DNA from: Alphaproteobacteria bacterium MarineAlpha3_Bin4 | GTDB lineage: Bacteria > Pseudomonadota > Alphaproteobacteria > Rhodospirillales > Casp-alpha2 | Direction of reading: 5' to 3' | Assembly (NCBI GenBank): GCA_002938045.1 | Contig: PTLJ01000056.1 | Location: 1-8,135 of the forward strand | Length of the DNA: 8,135 bases | Shown: positions 6,770 to 8,135 of the stretch, in pieces | How the letters are laid out: every line of letters begins with the position of its first letter | Numbering within the stretch: position 1 is the first letter of the stretch | Translations under genes and position numbers: made by a program | The notes under the pieces: model-generated | What the model saw: only the letters and a program-made list of their open reading frames with translations | Database searches by the model: none | Told to the model about the DNA's origin: nothing

Positions 6770-8135
6770 GTCGGTTTCCGTAGCCATTGAAACGGTACTA
6801 GAACCGTGGATCACGACAGCAGCAAGGCTCGACGTCTCAGGCAGCAGGTGCTCGGCGTAAAACCGTGCGGTAAGAATCTTGGCCCGATAGAAACCTGAAT
6901 TGTCATCGCCTGCGTTGCGATAATTGACGGCGACTTGGGCCGCTCGGCCCATCGCCCATCCGCCAGCGACGAGCCCGAGCAGGCGCAGGTATGGAACCGC
7001 ACCGGCGTTGACGGCCTCGAGCGAATTATTACCGACGATCCAATCGGTCGATTCCGCGAGGGCACTCGCTCCCGTCGCCAGAGCGGACCCGATCGCCTTG
7101 AGATTATTGTCGTCGGTGCCCGTCAGCTGGTCCGCTACTTCCTTGGCCATGGCAATGAATCGCGCCGCCGCCGTACCTTCATCACGCGTCACCTTGCGGC
7201 CGACGAGATCATTAGCCTGGATGCCGTTAGTGCCTTCGTAGATGGCGGCGATGCGGGCGTCGCGCAGGTGCTGGGGTGCGCCAGATTCCTCGATGAATCC
7301 CATGCCGCCGTGAATCTGGATACCGGTATCGGCGACCGCGATACCGGTGTCGCTGCTCCATGCCTTGACGACTGGGATCAGGAAATCGACCAGCGCCTGC
7401 GCCTCGGCGCGTTGGGCAGCGTCGGGATGGCGCCGGGCGGTATCAAGCTGGCTGGCGACAAAATAGGCAACGGCACGGGTTGCCTCAGTCTGCGATTTCA
7501 TCGACAGCAACATGCGTTTGACGTCCGGATGTTCGATAATTGCCACTGCCTCAGCCGAATTGGAGCCCTGTTTCCGGCTCTGCACTCGCTCGCGGGCATA
7601 TTCGCGGGCTTGCTGGTAGGCCCGCTCGCCAATCGCGACTCCTTCCAGACCGACCGCCAGGCGGGCGTTATTCATCATTGTGAACATGTACTCAATGCCG
7701 CGGTTCTCTTCGCCGACGATGTAGCCTATAGCTCCACCGTCGTCGCCATAGGACATTACGGCAGTTGGGCTAGCGCGGATGCCGAGCTTGTGCTCTAGGG
7801 ACACGCACCTGAGGTCATTGCGTTCGCCGGGCGAGCTGTCGTCCTTGACCAGGAACTTAGGCACAACGAACAGCGATATTCCCCTGACGCCTTCAGGTGA
7901 ATTTGGTGTCCGCGCTAACACCATATGGACGATGTTGTCGGCCATGTCGTGCTCGCCGTAGGTGATGAAGATCTTGGTACCAGTAATCCGGTAATAGCCG
8001 TTTTCCTCGACCGCGCGGCAGCGGATGCGGGCGAGATCAGATCCCGCCTGCGGCTCGGTCAGGTCCATGGTGCCGGTCCACTCGCCAGTCACCAGCTTTT
8101 CGAGGAATAGCTCGCGAAGCGCGTCGGTGCCGTGT
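6764..8135 (-). CDS. Large acyl-CoA dehydrogenase with extra C-terminal domain (5' end beyond window)
   Basis: Visible are 456 residues running off the right edge; the frame is open to 8134 and starts HGTDALRELFLEKL, a normal mid-protein segment, so the GTG at 8092 is internal. The enzyme is FAD-dependent and makes the alpha-beta double bond in acyl-CoA thioesters. Visible landmarks: WTGTMDLTEPQAGSDL and ITGTKIFIT (FAD and substrate-binding middle beta domain), MMNNARLAVG and ERVQSRK (start of the C-terminal helical domain), GIQIHGGMGFIEE, then AAIYEGTNGIQ, whose Glu (visible residue 300) is at the position of the catalytic base of medium-chain acyl-CoA dehydrogenase. About 140 further residues to FYAEHLLPETSSLAA match the extra C-terminal domain of the roughly 590-residue proteobacterial class that includes DmdC (3-methylmercaptopropionyl-CoA dehydrogenase). 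The substrate cannot be fixed here: DmdC-like or fatty acyl-CoA are both possible. It is co-oriented with, but not clearly coupled to, the downstream radical SAM gene. Confidence 0.92.
   Translation of the reverse strand, partial: HGTDALRELFLEKLVTGEWTGTMDLTEPQAGSDLARIRCRAVEENGYYRITGTKIFITYGEHDMADNIVHMVLARTPNSPEGVRGISLFVVPKFLVKDDSSPGERNDLRCVSLEHKLGIRASPTAVMSYGDDGGAIGYIVGEENRGIEYMFTMMNNARLAVGLEGVAIGERAYQQAREYARERVQSRKQGSNSAEAVAIIEHPDVKRMLLSMKSQTEATRAVAYFVASQLDTARRHPDAAQRAEAQALVDFLIPVVKAWSSDTGIAVADTGIQIHGGMGFIEESGAPQHLRDARIAAIYEGTNGIQANDLVGRKVTRDEGTAAARFIAMAKEVADQLTGTDDNNLKAIGSALATGASALAESTDWIVGNNSLEAVNAGAVPYLRLLGLVAGGWAMGRAAQVAVNYRNAGDDNSGFYRAKILTARFYAEHLLPETSSLAAVVIHGSSTVSMATETDF

Noticed and set aside
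6935..7798. 287-codon plus-strand open frame opposite the acyl-CoA dehydrogenase
   Set aside because: It is fully antisense to a well-supported enzyme gene, has no recognisable domain, and long antisense frames are expected opposite codon-biased genes.

Overview
The window comes from a Gram-negative bacterium, most likely an alphaproteobacterium. The main reason is the run lptG-lptD-surA, part of the conserved alphaproteobacterial outer-membrane biogenesis cluster (usually lptF-lptG-lptD-surA-pdxA-rsmA). The LptD also carries a CxxC pair in its periplasmic domain followed by an ERPPLWQ-type stretch, which I associate with alphaproteobacterial LptD proteins. No genus can be assigned from sequence alone. 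I see no RNA genes, CRISPR arrays, insertion sequences or phage genes.

All five genes lie on the minus strand and read right to left. (1) 8135-6764: C-terminal three quarters of a large acyl-CoA dehydrogenase, cut by the right edge. (2) 6660-4915: a B12-binding-type radical SAM enzyme of about 581 residues with an intact CxxxCxxC cluster motif; its substrate is unknown. (3) A 283-bp non-coding gap with a weak terminator-like hairpin, a NotI/XhoI-like string and an AT-rich leader. (4) 4631-3531: lptG, inner-membrane permease of the LPS exporter. (5) 3526-761: lptD, the outer-membrane LPS translocon barrel, with an unusually long proline-rich N-terminal linker. (6) 655-1: the N-terminal 218 residues of surA, the periplasmic chaperone, cut by the left edge.

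lptG and lptD are only 4 bp apart (or overlap by 8 bp if an earlier ATG is used), and surA follows after about 105 bp. These three very probably form one envelope-biogenesis transcription unit: LptG extracts LPS from the inner membrane, LptD inserts it in the outer membrane, and SurA chaperones barrel proteins, LptD being a known client in E. coli. The acyl-CoA dehydrogenase and radical SAM genes are co-oriented, but gaps of about 100 and 280 bp separate them from each other and from lptG, so a functional link to LPS export is not shown.

The two points most worth a second look are four copies of a [R/K]-P-L-G-x-L-W-like motif spread through the LptD N-terminal linker, and the absence of lptF from its usual place before lptG, where the radical SAM gene sits instead.
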